From assembly GCF_006517815.1 (NCBI RefSeq), contig NZ_CP041198.1, positions 1-64,000 on the forward strand: a stretch of DNA of 64,000 nucleotides, read 5' to 3'. Below are positions 1 to 7,783 of this stretch, one piece after another; the first letter of the stretch is position 1; each line of letters starts with the position of its first letter. This stretch comes from Pseudarthrobacter sp. NIBRBAC000502770. GTDB taxonomy: Bacteria; Actinomycetota; Actinomycetes; Actinomycetales; Micrococcaceae. A program made the translations under genes and the position numbers. The notes under the pieces are model-generated. The model saw nothing but the letters and a program-made list of their open reading frames with translations. It made no database searches and was not told the DNA's origin.

Positions 1-7
1 CCACCTC

Positions 8-1486
8 CTAGAAAACGATCGCGCCGCGCTCTTCGGAGAAGACTGACGATGCGGCGGGCAAACTTCTTGGCACCCAAAAAGGCGCAGGTCACGGCAACGA
101 TGGGGCCAAGGTCAGCGTCGAGGCTGTCGCGGTTCCACTGAACGAGCCGGGTCGGTTCTTGATCGGGTCCTGCACGTGTGCTTGACCGACGCGTCAAGGT
201 GTTCCTGCCCGAAGGGTGATGGACGGGTGCTTCTCGACGGCCTCGTGCAGCAGTGCGCACGCCTGGGTATCCTTGGCTTCGAGGATGAACACCTTCATCT
301 TCTTGGCTTTCAGGAGTGGCTCCAGCAAGTCGCGGCAGGGCGAAAGAGCGTCGATGACGACGGGATGCGCGCTGGCGCGCTGCCACAGCCACTCGACCAG
401 AGCCGACGTGCCACGCTCGTCGAACGCGCATCAGCTGCGAGCTCGAGGTGATGCTCTCACCCTCGCGAACGTTGAAACGCCGATGGATACCTTCGTGCGC
501 TCCGGGTTCATGTCAACGCCGTACGCGGCGACCTGCCATTCAGGATCCGGGTCATCGATCGCCAGAGCATCCCACTTCGTGAACGCCTTTTTGCCAGCCT
601 CAGACGGGAGGGCCACATATTCAGCCGCTCGCGCGCGTAGGACCGCGGGGAAACTCGTTGACTCGTCCGGGATCGTCTCCAGAGAGATGCGGATGCCCAG
701 CGCAGGGTTAGCGGCAGCAGCGTTGTGAAAGGTCGCGTACGAAGACCGCCAACTCGGTGTCGTCATCTTGTCGACGCGCCGCTGGCCGAGTGCTCGACCC
801 ATGCTGCGCGCTTGTTCTTTCCCGTCACTGCTTGTTCCGCACGCGCACGAACGGCTCGCCGCGCTCGACAGATCACGCGGTGGAGTGCCCATGAAGATCG
901 TCACCGGGTCGCCGCCGGGAGCCGCCGAATAGTCGGCTTCAGCGCTTCCTGCTCGTCCTCTTCGTACTCCTGCGCCTCATCGACCACGAGGACGTCGAAC
1001 GAGCTACCGCGGCCGGCGCCACCGGTACGGGCGCCCAGTTCGATCATGCCCGTTGTTCAGGACGATCGCTTCCTGGCCGTTCGTCTTGCGGATCTCAACG
1101 ACCATGGCGTTCAGCTCTGGGAAGCGCGCGTTCGGGTCATCGACCTTGTTGCCGAAGAACGACATCAGGCGCTTGAACGCCTTCCGCGCCGACGGCAGCA
1201 GGTGCGATGTGTGCAGGACTTCAGCCAAGGACGACATCAGGTACAGCTCGACGGCCTCCAGCGCGCCGTTCTGCCGTTCTGACGAGGAACTGAGATGCCC
1301 CACGTGCCAGCGCACCATTTGCCCGTGGTCGTCGTCCTCAAACCAAGCCCGGACAACCTTCGCCTGCCACTCGTCAAGAGTCAGCCCGTAGCTCTCGGCA
1401 AGGTCGATCGCAGCCTCAGCGTGATCGCACGAGTATCCGCGGGGAGTCGGCGTGATGTAGAAGCGGGCATCCTGTGAACCGATCAA
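8..1486 (-). pseudogene. terL: phage terminase large subunit, multiply frameshifted
   Basis: Large terminase subunit, the ATPase and nuclease motor that packages phage DNA into proheads. Pieces of one protein lie in successive minus frames: an N-terminal part (YSCDHAEAAIDLAESYGL, ELNAMVVEIRKTNGQEAIVL), a Walker A that reads PRQNGKN if one A is restored near 1282-1290, a Walker B VDEAQEYEEDEQEA near 960-1000, a GTPP segment near 890, an AAANPALGIRI segment near 690-720, and the nuclease-domain part EWLWQRASAHPVVIDAL near 330-400. The pieces add up to about 490 aa, the usual size. A TAG at 8-10 is followed on the minus strand by GGAGGTGG, a good RBS for the next gene outside the window, so the 3' end is probably here. 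At least six single-base indels are needed to rebuild one frame, either real decay or sequence error. The likely start is TTG at 1486. Confidence 0.8.
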
Positions 1487-1502
1487 CCCGCACCACCACC
1501 GC

Positions 1503-1905
1503 TCAGGCCTTCTTCAAACCCCGTGCCTTGATCCGATCCAGCGGGGTGACATTGGCCGCCGTCGGAACGGCAGCCGGAGCAGCATGCGCCTTCGCGGCAG
1601 ACTCCACAGGGCAAGCTTCGAGAGATGGTCGAGAATGCGATCGCCTGCTGACGGGCCTCAGAAAAGACGCTCTGAAACTTCACCTCGACGTTGATGTCCA
1701 GCTCGCCGTCGTCCCCGATTCAGGTCGAGCACTCGGAACTGCATCAGTTCAGGACGCCCTTGCCCTGAATGATGTTGTCGAGCTCGTCCAGACGGTCAGC
1801 CAGGCGGGCAGCCTCAAGCACCAGCGCGTTGCGGGGAACATCAGTGCCCGACATCGCTTCCCATACAGCGAGCCCGCGCTCGCCAAGGCCAGCAGGAACA
1901 TCCAT
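1503..1905 (-). pseudogene. terS: phage terminase small subunit, frameshifted
   Basis: Small terminase subunit, which would recognise phage DNA for packaging. The reading starts at ATG 1905 behind GGAGG and gives GERGLAVWEAMSGTD and LVLEAARLADRLDELDNI, the helical pattern of actinophage small terminases. A stop at VLN shifts the frame. It continues as DGELDINVEVKF and SEARQQAIAFSTISR, shifts again near 1610-1625, and ends DRIKARGLKKA. Three minus frames are needed. It sits directly upstream of terL, the usual order. Identification rests on pattern and position, since small terminases diverge strongly. Confidence 0.65.
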
Positions 1906-1918
1906 GGCGGACCTCCGA

Positions 1919-2284
1919 TCAGTATCCGGTCAGCGTGCCGTCCGGGCTGGTTGCAAGCGCCGGGCGAATCTCCATGAGAATGTCCTGGCTGGTTCCGATC
2001 GGCACGTAGATGCGGTCCACGCATGCGCCGCGGTACTCGACCGTTCGGCCGACGTCGCGGAACTCAACAGTGCCGCCGCCTGGGAAGGTGAAGGACTGGT
2101 CGCCGTTGGGCCGCCGAATCTCCGCGACATCGGCAAGCTCCGGGTACGCGCGCAGCAGATCCTTCCTGATCGCCGTGACGCCGAGAGCCGGCGAACACAA
2201 CAACCCGGCCGCCATCAATCGCAGTCACCAGAGCATCAGCGGCCATCGTCTTGGGCAGGATCATTTGGAGCTCCTTGGGCAGTA
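1919..2284 (-). pseudogene. phage hypothetical protein upstream of terS, frameshifted
   Basis: A gene of roughly 100-120 codons that begins MILPKTMAADALVTAIDG near 2262-2284. It shifts frame near 2200-2215 and continues LGVTAIRKDLLRAYPELADV, FPGGGTVEFRDVG and LMEIRPALATSPDGTLTGY, ending at 1919 just before the terS RBS. I do not recognise the family. The phrase TVEFRDVG followed by a short helical end loosely recalls P-loop packaging proteins but no Walker motif is visible. Position in the packaging cluster suggests a structural or packaging accessory role, which is inference. Confidence 0.4.
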
Positions 2285-2508
2285 GCGCGAACGGCATTCG
2301 GCTCGGCGGAGGGTGAAGCACCACCGGCCGCCCTGGTGGGCGAGCTCGGGGGGAGATTTTTTCGCTATGCCCGGGGCGAGGCGCCGGCGGTGGGGAGGGG
2401 TGCTCCCCCTACCCTTTCCGCGACGGGGTTTCGGGATACGAGTATTCGTATTTGGGGTTTCCACAGCTTGTGGACTACCAGCGACGGCTCGTTTTGAGCG
2501 TTTCGCCT

Positions 2509-2960
2509 TCAGGACGGTTGATGTCTTGGGTGCTGGTCGGTCGCCCTGGACTGGTTGCACTTGCGACAGCAGACTCGAAGGTTTTCGAGCTTGTCTTCGC
2601 CTCCGTTGGCGTGCGCGAACACGTGGTCAGGCTCGGCACTTCTTGTGTTCGGGTCACGTCATAGTCAGCTTGACCTTGCAGTACGGGCAGCGGTCTATGC
2701 TTGCTGCCTGGCTAGGTATAGCGCACGCTTGCGTACCTTCTCCACTGGGATGTGCCAGTGCGTGAGGTGGCCATCAGAGCCGAATACGGCTGCCTGATTG
2801 CGCATGGTCCTACCGATGCTGTCGGCGACCTCAGCCGGGTCCCACTGTGGGTCGGTATGGATCTCGATGTGGGGACCATGATGCGTTGCGGCATGCGCAG
2901 GAAGTCTTCGAGTGTGCGCTCTACCTTGAGGCGCTTCTTACGGATGACTGCGTTTCGCAT
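2509..2960 (-). pseudogene. phage HNH endonuclease, frameshifted
   Basis: HNH nucleases next to terminase genes commonly help genome packaging by nicking DNA. The gene starts at ATG 2960 behind GGAGAG with MRNAVIRKKRLKVERTLEDF, shifts frame near 2880 to HIEIHTDPQWDPAEVADSIG, and shifts again after LYLARQQA. It then gives CPYCKVKL, AEPDHVFAHANGGEDKLENL and CCRKCNQSRA. These contain both Cys pairs (CPYC and CRKC) of the zinc site and the D-H-V / N of the HNH core. At least two single-base shifts break the gene. The order HNH, small gene, TerS, TerL is typical of phage packaging modules. Confidence 0.75.
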
Positions 2961-2963
2961 GGT

Positions 2964-3262
2964 CTACTCTCCATTCCGGGTGAAGCCGATGGGTTGCGGT
3001 CGGCCTTGTAGCGGCCCGAAGTCGCGCTCCGAGGATTGGCACTCGGAACGCTCCCTCTCCGAGGGAATGAACCTGTAGCTGCCGCTGTCATCGTCATCGA
3101 TGGAACGGGCAGGGTATCCGCTGTGCATCTCGGGTTGGGATGTGAAGTCGTGGGCGAACTCGCTTCGGGCTTCGCCGGCACCTTCTGGATGGTGCTCTGC
3201 CGGCTCGTTCATAGCGGCTGCGTATGCTTCGAGGGCTGCGCAGAGCGCACGTACAGGCGCAT
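2964..3262 (-). CDS. phage hypothetical protein, start possibly frameshifted
   Basis: An open frame from ATG 3212 codes 82 aa, acidic and polar in the middle (SIDDDDSGSY), with no known domain. Upstream in another frame lies a strong RBS (GAGGAGGC) and ATG 3262 giving MRLYVR. Joining the two frames with one indel gives LCAALEAYAAAMNEPAEHHP, which looks like a natural helix running into the 82-aa frame. The original gene was therefore probably about 98 codons and has one more frameshift like its neighbours. It ends 3 nt before the HNH start. Confidence 0.35.
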
Positions 3263-3308
3263 GCTGCCTCCTCAGATAGCCGGATTGCGGGGCTGAGACA
3301 ATTGAAGG

Positions 3309-3533
3309 ATGGATGAAGAACTTGTGCAGAGTGTTGCCCTAGCCCAGCGTGAATACTGGACCAATATGCTAAGCGGGATGGGGTCTGGATGTCACAGGGT
3401 GATCCGACTCGAGACTCGAAAGAGCCAGATTTTGCTGCGTTCAACGCGCGCGACTGGTCTTTGTTCTGGAATCAGCATGTGCATCATTCCAAGAGTTGGT
3501 GAGGTTTGGTGTGGCCCGGAGAACCGACGTTGA
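3309..3533 (+). CDS. small plus-strand ORF(s), hypothetical
   Basis: This is one of the few plus-strand readings in the phage late-early region. ATG 3309 opens 74 codons whose first 25 (MDEELVQSVALAQREYWTNM) look coding, while the rest is unusual in composition. In another frame ATG 3389 to TGA 3502 gives a 37-aa polypeptide (DPTRDSKEPDFAAFNARDW) that looks more protein-like. A single indel near 3385 would join them into one product of about 65 aa. No family recognised. Confidence 0.3.
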   Translation: MDEELVQSVALAQREYWTNMLSGMGSGCHRVIRLETRKSQILLRSTRATGLCSGISMCIIPRVGEVWCGPENRR

Positions 3534-3544
3534 CGGGCCACATC

Positions 3545-3653
3545 GCGGCTGCCGGGACTCGAACCCGGTGAGGAACCAGTAAACCTCAGCCCGGCGCTAT
3601 TACGGGCGCTTCCCGTCGTGCCGGACCCCTAGCCAGGGCACGAAAAAAGCCGC
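3545..3653 (-). ncRNA. tRNA-like structured RNA candidate
   Basis: On the minus strand the sequence holds four consecutive hairpins: CGTGCC/GGCACG, ACGGG/CCCGT, TGAGG/CCTCA, and a perfect tRNA T-arm CCGGG-TTCGAGT-CCCGG at 3552-3568. These are enclosed by GCGGCT (3653-3648) pairing with AGCCGC (3550-3545). The layout imitates a class II tRNA (acceptor, D, anticodon, variable and T arms). However, it is 109 nt long, no normal 7-nt anticodon loop forms, and there is no CCA. The 5' GCGGCT also forms the terminator hairpin next door. It could be a decayed phage tRNA or an unrelated RNA. Confidence 0.3.
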
Positions 3654-3673
3654 CCTACTGTGAGGCGCGGCTT
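3643..3673 (-). terminator. rho-independent terminator downstream of the 3.7-9 kb phage operon
   Basis: Stem AAGCCGC (3673-3667) pairs with GCGGCTT (3653-3647) and is followed on the minus strand by a run of six T. It lies 56 nt past the end of the last intact-looking minus gene. Confidence 0.75.
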
Positions 3674-3728
3674 GTTTTGGGGACGTCGAACGTCCCGCGT
3701 GACACACTTTAGCACGTGTTGACCGAGG

Positions 3729-4333
3729 TCAGGTGCGTGTTTCGGCGCGGCGTGTTTCGTACCATGCGTCGAGCACCTCGTGGGGGTGGTAGGTCGGCTG
3801 GGGTGCTTCCTCGGCGGCCCGTAGCTTGCCGCGTCTGACCCAGTTGCGGATGTCCATGCTCGTTACGACGACCTTCGCGTTCTGCCGAAGCCAAGGCACG
3901 AGTTGGCGGGTGGGCATGGCAGGCGCGATGCCTTTGACGCGCTCGCGGTTTTCATGGTGGTTTACCGGCGGCTCGTCGGGCCCGCTGACCATGCGTTCGG
4001 CCTTCGTAACCCAGTCCTGAATTAGCCAGGCCACGCCTGCCGCGTGAGGATCCTTGGCGTGCTCCGATGCGAGGGTGCGGTGCACGCTGCGGAGGTTCTC
4101 TTGCAGCTGGAGCGCGTCGAGGTTGATCGGCGCATCGCTGCCAGCTTGTGGCCGCCACCTCCGCCGCCACCGCCTGCTGGCCGGACGTTGTCGAGCTTCG
4201 CGATGGTGACGTTGAGCGCGGTAATCAAGGCTGGGACCATGTCGATCCACGCTTGCAGGTCGCTTACGCAGCGGCCGCAGAGGTAGGTGTGAGTCTGGTT
4301 TCGGCAGTCGTCGGTGGTGCATTCGATGCTCAT
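3729..4333 (-). pseudogene. phage protein with N-terminal zinc motif and C-terminal HTH-like region, one frameshift
   Basis: The N-terminal frame (ATG 4333) gives MSIECTTDDCRNQTHTYLCG with Cys pairs suited to zinc binding, then LQAWIDMVPALITALNVTIA and a run of eight Gly. At the Gly-rich GGCGGT repeat (about 4150-4175) the natural continuation moves to another minus frame: APINLDALQLQENLRSVHRT, then MDIRNWVRRGKLRAAEEAP and HPHEVLDAWYETRRAE, which resembles a helix-turn-helix replisome-organiser or MerR-like tail. One base of slippage in the repeat joins both halves into about 200 aa. Its role is unknown, perhaps DNA binding. The repeat is a plausible mutational or sequencing slippage site. 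Confidence 0.55.
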
Positions 4334-4340
4334 CTGTTGA

Positions 4341-4571
4341 TCAACTCCTGATGCTGAATGCTTTGGTGGCGAGCACGAGGATTCGTTCGCCAGGGCGCTC
4401 TGGGTCGTCGTTCCAGAAGCCGACTCGGCCGGCGTCGTAGAAGTAGATGTCGTTGGCGCTGACCTCGTGTTCGATGCCCTTGTCGTAGACCCTGTACGCG
4501 AAGTTGCGGAGCGGTCTCGGCGGTGCTGGTTCGATGACTATGAGGCCTTCCTGGCCGAAGAATGACGTCAC
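4341..4571 (-). CDS. phage hypothetical protein (76 aa)
   Basis: Small intact gene starting MTSFFGQEGLIVIEPAPPRP and ending ILVLATKAFSIRS. The hydrophobic and polar alternation (LIVIEP, IYFYDAG, ILVLATK) suggests a small beta-rich fold. It overlaps the upstream gene by four bases (ATGA), so the two are probably translationally coupled. No recognised family. Confidence 0.7.
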   Translation of the reverse strand: MTSFFGQEGLIVIEPAPPRPLRNFAYRVYDKGIEHEVSANDIYFYDAGRVGFWNDDPERPGERILVLATKAFSIRS

Positions 4572-4795
4572 TTGGTACCTCCTAGGATTTCGGTGGGTGC
4601 GGGCAGGCCGGCCAATTCCGCGTAGGTGTGCATCATGCCCAGCGCGGCTGCCCGGAGGTTCACGTCTGCTTCATCGCTGACCTTGCCCTTGAGGTCCTTT
4701 ACGAGCTCGACCGTGGCGCGCATGGTCCGGAAGAGCTTGGCGACGTCCGGATCCTGCTTGGCCGGGTGGCCGCCTGGCTTACGTCGCGCGGTCAA
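4568..4795 (-). CDS. phage hypothetical protein (75 aa)
   Basis: Starts MTARRKPGGHPAKQDPDVAK and is mainly helical (LFRTMRATVELVKDLKGKV, LRAAALGMMHTYAELAGL). It overlaps both neighbours by the ATGA pattern at 4568 and 4792. There is no domain I can name. The tight coupling shows it belongs to the early-gene operon. Confidence 0.7.
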   Translation of the reverse strand: MTARRKPGGHPAKQDPDVAKLFRTMRATVELVKDLKGKVSDEADVNLRAAALGMMHTYAELAGLPAPTEILGGTK

Positions 4796-4974
4796 GGCCT
4801 CCCCCTCGTAGTGATGATCTGGACTTGTTGCCGCCAGCCGGCGGTGATCTTGACCGGGGTGCGCGGGTCGATGTCGTAGGCGAGGGCGGCTTGGGCGAAG
4901 GCGTAGAGCTCACCGACGGTCATGCCCGCCTTGGGGTCCTCGGCTTTGCGCTGGACGTTGACCTGGTCGCTCAT
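4792..4974 (-). CDS. phage hypothetical protein (60 aa)
   Basis: Starts MSDQVNVQRKAEDPKAGMTV and contains VGELYAFAQAALAYDIDPRT followed by VKITAGWRQQVQIITTRG, a helix then two strands. Similar small proteins are common in actinophage early regions but have no assigned role. It overlaps the upstream DUF4031 gene and the downstream gene by ATGA junctions. Confidence 0.7.
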   Translation of the reverse strand: MSDQVNVQRKAEDPKAGMTVGELYAFAQAALAYDIDPRTPVKITAGWRQQVQIITTRGRP

Positions 4975-5261
4975 TCGGTGGCTCGCATGCGACGTTCGGC
5001 CATCTGCATCACGCGGTCACGAGCCGAGACTTCCACGGCCCCCTTGGCTACCGCCTGACGCCGCTTTGGTTCGGTGACGTCGAAGTGTTCCTTCCACGTG
5101 CCGGGGTACTGGATGTACTTGGCTTGCAGGCCGATACTCGTGGCGAAGGCCACCAGTTCCTCGGTGCTGTCGGCAGTGAGGTGGCACCAGCATGTGTCGT
5201 GGGTCAGCGGGCCGGATCGGACCGCGGCCGGAATGTAGGCGTCATCGACGTAGACGGTCAT
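4971..5261 (-). CDS. DUF4031 family protein
   Basis: 96-aa protein starting MTVYVDDAYIPAAV, with LTHDTCWCHLTADSTEELV and FATSIGLQAKYIQYPGTW, then FDVTEPKRRQAVAKGAVEV. This is the layout of DUF4031 proteins (MTVYVDD..., HLTADT..EL, HYDVT..KR..A...GA). The family is frequent in actinobacteria and their phages and has no established activity. The start at 5261 is chosen because it overlaps the rusA stop as CATGA. A longer upstream reading in this frame is a shadow of rusA. Confidence 0.85.
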   Translation of the reverse strand: MTVYVDDAYIPAAVRSGPLTHDTCWCHLTADSTEELVAFATSIGLQAKYIQYPGTWKEHFDVTEPKRRQAVAKGAVEVSARDRVMQMAERRMRATE

Positions 5262-5683
5262 GGGTTCTCCTTGGGGTTCTGTGCCGGGTTGATGGTGATC
5301 AGGACGCCGGGGTTGCCGTGGTAGGTCTTGGTGGCGGTGATGGACACGATGCGCGCGTCGTCGGTGATGACGCCTTTGACGACGGCTTTCGTCTTGCGGT
5401 TCTTGGTGGTCGATAGCGAGTCGAGGACGGCGCGGATGAGCTTGTCGAGGTCGGGCTTGACGGCCGGCGCCCACCAGCGTGGCCGCTGCGGCGGGACGAT
5501 CTGGAATACGAGGCTGACGGCGATGGGCCCGTCGAGCGGTTCCCCACTGTGCCGGGCGAGGGTTGCCGCACGGACGTCGGTGCGCCACGTCTTGAGAGGT
5601 GCTTTCACGCCGACGATGCGGCCGCGGTAGACGTCGACGGATCCTTGCGGGACGGCCGTGCCTGGGACGAACGTGTGGATCAC
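5258..5683 (-). CDS. rusA: RusA family crossover junction endodeoxyribonuclease
   Basis: RusA enzymes resolve Holliday junctions and clean branched DNA before packaging. The protein is 141 aa, the usual size. GTG at 5683 is the start: it lies behind GGGGAGG and overlaps the previous stop (GTGA). It begins VIHTFVPGTAVPQGSVDVY. The family core is visible as KPDLDKLIRAVLDSL, carrying the conserved Asp of the active site, then KAVVKGVITDDARIVSITAT with the second acidic cluster. It sits in an operon of small overlapping phage genes. Confidence 0.9.
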   Translation of the reverse strand: MIHTFVPGTAVPQGSVDVYRGRIVGVKAPLKTWRTDVRAATLARHSGEPLDGPIAVSLVFQIVPPQRPRWWAPAVKPDLDKLIRAVLDSLSTTKNRKTKAVVKGVITDDARIVSITATKTYHGNPGVLITINPAQNPKENP

Positions 5684-5982
5684 TTTCCTCCCCACTTCCG
5701 GCGGTCCCGCAGCATGGATGGATCGTGCGGGAGGTTCGGCGGTGGCAGAAGCGCGTAGTCCTTCTGGAACTGCTCCGTGGTGCCGATAATCGACCTGGCG
5801 GCGGCCGCATAGGCGTCCACCACGGGCTGGAATGCCTGTCCGATGACCTTGAAGGCGTGGGCGAGGCTGCGTACGTGGTGCCACTGGAACTCGTAGACCG
5901 TCCACTGGTCAGGGCCCGTGGCCGTGACGTCGCAGGTCGGGCATGTGTAGATCCAGCATGCCTTGCGCTCTTTGCGAATCAT
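5680..5982 (-). CDS. phage hypothetical protein with CPTC motif
   Basis: 100-aa protein beginning MIRKERKACWIYTCPTCDVT. The CPTC pair near residue 14 could form half of a zinc site. The remainder is helical (HHVRSLAHAFKVIGQAFQPV, AYAAAARSIIGTTEQFQKDY). It overlaps rusA by four bases and the upstream gene by four bases. No family assignment. Confidence 0.7.
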   Translation of the reverse strand: MIRKERKACWIYTCPTCDVTATGPDQWTVYEFQWHHVRSLAHAFKVIGQAFQPVVDAYAAAARSIIGTTEQFQKDYALLPPPNLPHDPSMLRDRRKWGGK

Positions 5983-6176
5983 TGGGTCACCGCCGGCGCG
6001 GGAGCTTCGGCGAGGACAAGCTCGTGCGGGCCGAACCAGAGCGGGTGCTGGTCTTGGATTTGGACGCGGAACGGGTGGTGCGCGCCGTCAACGACGTCCA
6101 CGATGGCGCCGACGTCATCGAACTGACGGCACCGGCGGGCGATGATCCGGACATGGTCGCCGATCTTGAATTTCAT
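5979..6176 (-). CDS. phage SH3-like small protein
   Basis: 65-aa protein starting MKFKIGDHVRIIARRCRQFD, followed by DVGAIVDVVDG and WFGPHELVLAEA. The pattern of a GD-x-V-x-I start, a central G-x-I-V strand and a terminal W-x-x-x-E-L-x-L strand is that of small KOW or SH3-like barrels common in phages. ATG 6176 is preferred over longer in-frame readings because it overlaps the preceding stop (6173) and has a GGAGAAGCC RBS. Function unknown. Confidence 0.7.
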   Translation of the reverse strand: MKFKIGDHVRIIARRCRQFDDVGAIVDVVDGAHHPFRVQIQDQHPLWFGPHELVLAEAPAPAVTQ

Positions 6177-6523
6177 GGCTTCTCCTCGTGGTCTGTATAG
6201 GTGGTGCTGAGCGGGAACTCGTGGTCGGACATGTGGCCGGCGGGAAGGGCGCATGGCGCGTAGACGTGCCGCCATGTGCGCCAGACTTCGACCACGCCGT
6301 TCACGGTCCTGAATGGCTTGACCTGCACGGTTTCGGTGTCCTTCGACGGGGCGCTGCATGGCTGGGCTTCCTCATCGAGGTAGGTGGCCGGGCTGTCATC
6401 GAAAACGTCGTTTGTTGCCCAGCAGAGGCCGCAGTCGCGGCAGACGTACTGGTCGCAGTCGTGCTCCAGCGAATCCCCGCAGGATCCGCAGTCGATCGAG
6501 ACTCGGATGGTTGGCAGGCTCAC
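6173..6523 (-). CDS. phage zinc-ribbon-like protein
   Basis: 116-aa protein with two Cys pairs near its N terminus (DCGSCGDSLEHDCDQYVCRDC), which would bind one or two zinc ions. A C-terminal region with CALPAGHMSDHEF provides further Cys and His. Such small zinc proteins in phage early operons are usually of unknown function. It is preceded by an RBS (GAGAGCAGG) directly after a hairpin at 6542-6567. Confidence 0.7.
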   Translation of the reverse strand: MSLPTIRVSIDCGSCGDSLEHDCDQYVCRDCGLCWATNDVFDDSPATYLDEEAQPCSAPSKDTETVQVKPFRTVNGVVEVWRTWRHVYAPCALPAGHMSDHEFPLSTTYTDHEEKP

Positions 6524-6541
6524 CTGCTCTCCCGAATGGAA

Positions 6542-6567
6542 GAAGCCGCCCCGGTTGGGACGGCTTC
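6542..6567 (-). terminator. weak hairpin terminator between phage genes
   Basis: GAAGCCG (6542-6548) pairs with CGGCTTC (6561-6567). The minus-strand tail is CTTCC rather than a clean T run. It resembles the stronger terminators at 13.4, 14.0 and 18.0 kb in sequence and in lying just before a gene start. Confidence 0.4.
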
Positions 6568-6593
6568 GTGGTTGTTGTGCTGGGATGGTGGCG

Positions 6594-7457
6594 TCATGAT
6601 GCCTTCCGCTCGTCGATGTCCGCGGCTTTGGCCTTGACGGCGTGCAGCTGCTTTGTGAGGTGAGCGAATGGGTTGAGTGCTCGCTCGACTTCCCGGATCG
6701 TGCCGTCGATGTCTCGCCTCACCTGCCGTGCCAGGGATCGGCTGCGGGCGAGATCGAGGATGCCCTCGGCGATGTCTTGCTCGGTCACGTCTTCGTCAAT
6801 GAGGTAGGGCAGGTTTGATCTGTAATCGTGCTTGCCCTTTTCGATCAGGTTCACGATCGTGTTGATGCGTTTCGTGTGAGGACTAACGTGCCCACCTGAC
6901 CCGTTGAGGCGAAGTTCCTGCTCACGCTGCTCTGCGCGTTCGGCTCGGCTCTTCCATGCGTCGCGGTCCCACTCGGCGGTTTTGACGACGTGCTCGAGCC
7001 GATTCACCATGTAGGCCGCCAGCCGAGAAAGCGCGGGGGACATTTCGCCGTCAGGGGTGAGCTTCGGGGCTTCACGCAGGATTGTCATTGAGCGGGTTCG
7101 CCTGCCTGACGGCGGGGCCATGACTCCCCATAAGTCGGGGATCGTGAGTCCTTCGACGAGTGCGGGGTCAGAGACGACGAGATACCAGCGCGTGCAGTAT
7201 CGCAGCCAAGGATCCGCCTTCGTCGGGTCGGCGAGTTCGGCCATGACGTCCGACCGGGTCACCTTGATCTCATGCCCGATCAGGGTGTTCTCCTTCGCTC
7301 CGGCGATGGAGATTGGCGCAACGAGCAGGTCCGCCCGCCGGCGGCCGCCTGGCGCTCCGATCTCAGGCATGAACAGGTGCCCCATGGCGCGGCCGTCCGG
7401 GTTGTAGTGCTGGCGCAGCAGCTCCGTCATGCTCGAGGCGGTATGGGCGGCGGTCAT
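6594..7457 (-). CDS. phage PD-(D/E)XK nuclease-like protein
   Basis: 287-aa protein starting MTAAHTASSMTELLRQHYNP. The N-terminal half shows a restriction-endonuclease-like core: an Asp in RRRADLLVAPISIAG, then HEIKVTRSDVMAELADPTK, i.e. the D...E-x-K arrangement seen in MmcB-type proteins. The C-terminal half is helical and charged (KSRAERAEQREQELR) and could be a coiled coil. ATG 7457 overlaps the preceding stop (TGATG). Probably a DNA repair or DNA processing nuclease. The substrate cannot be read from sequence. Confidence 0.6.
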   Translation of the reverse strand: MTAAHTASSMTELLRQHYNPDGRAMGHLFMPEIGAPGGRRRADLLVAPISIAGAKENTLIGHEIKVTRSDVMAELADPTKADPWLRYCTRWYLVVSDPALVEGLTIPDLWGVMAPPSGRRTRSMTILREAPKLTPDGEMSPALSRLAAYMVNRLEHVVKTAEWDRDAWKSRAERAEQREQELRLNGSGGHVSPHTKRINTIVNLIEKGKHDYRSNLPYLIDEDVTEQDIAEGILDLARSRSLARQVRRDIDGTIREVERALNPFAHLTKQLHAVKAKAADIDERKAS

Positions 7458-7765
7458 CAGCGCAGCCCCCTCATGAGCTTTTCGAGTTTGATGCGTTCGG
7501 CATTGTCGGTGACTACGACGTCGGTAACGCCTTCCCATCCGCAGACTTCCAGCGCTTCACGGCCAGTCGCTACTTCAATGACGCCATCGTTGAGGGGTAG
7601 GGGCTCGATGTGCCCACCGCTGATGAAGCCCGCGCCGGTCACGTAGTAGCCGGGCGTGCCGCCGATGGTGGCCAGGCCGGAGCGGAGGCGTCCAAGTTTG
7701 GATGCGCCATCCCGGAAACCGGGCCAGTACCGGACGGGAGTTCCTTGCGTTAGTTCGGTCTGCAT
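7457..7765 (-). CDS. phage hypothetical protein (102 aa)
   Basis: Starts MQTELTQGTPVRYWPGFRDG and includes a short beta-rich section (GYYVTGAGFISGGHIEPLPL). It shares one base with the next start. Small proteins beginning with a VRYWPG-like strand are typical of phage early operons, and the fold may be SH3-like. No function known. Confidence 0.65.
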   Translation of the reverse strand: MQTELTQGTPVRYWPGFRDGASKLGRLRSGLATIGGTPGYYVTGAGFISGGHIEPLPLNDGVIEVATGREALEVCGWEGVTDVVVTDNAERIKLEKLMRGLR

Positions 7766-7783
7766 GTCGTTCTCGCTTTCAAG

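Noticed and set aside
3545..3653. Annotating a complete standard tRNA here
   Set aside because: No 7-nt anticodon loop, wrong length and no CCA. Only the T-arm is certain.
4140..4180. Programmed frameshift in the Gly-repeat protein
   Set aside because: No classic slippery heptamer with a downstream pseudoknot is seen, and neighbours have clearly accidental shifts, so slippage damage is likelier.
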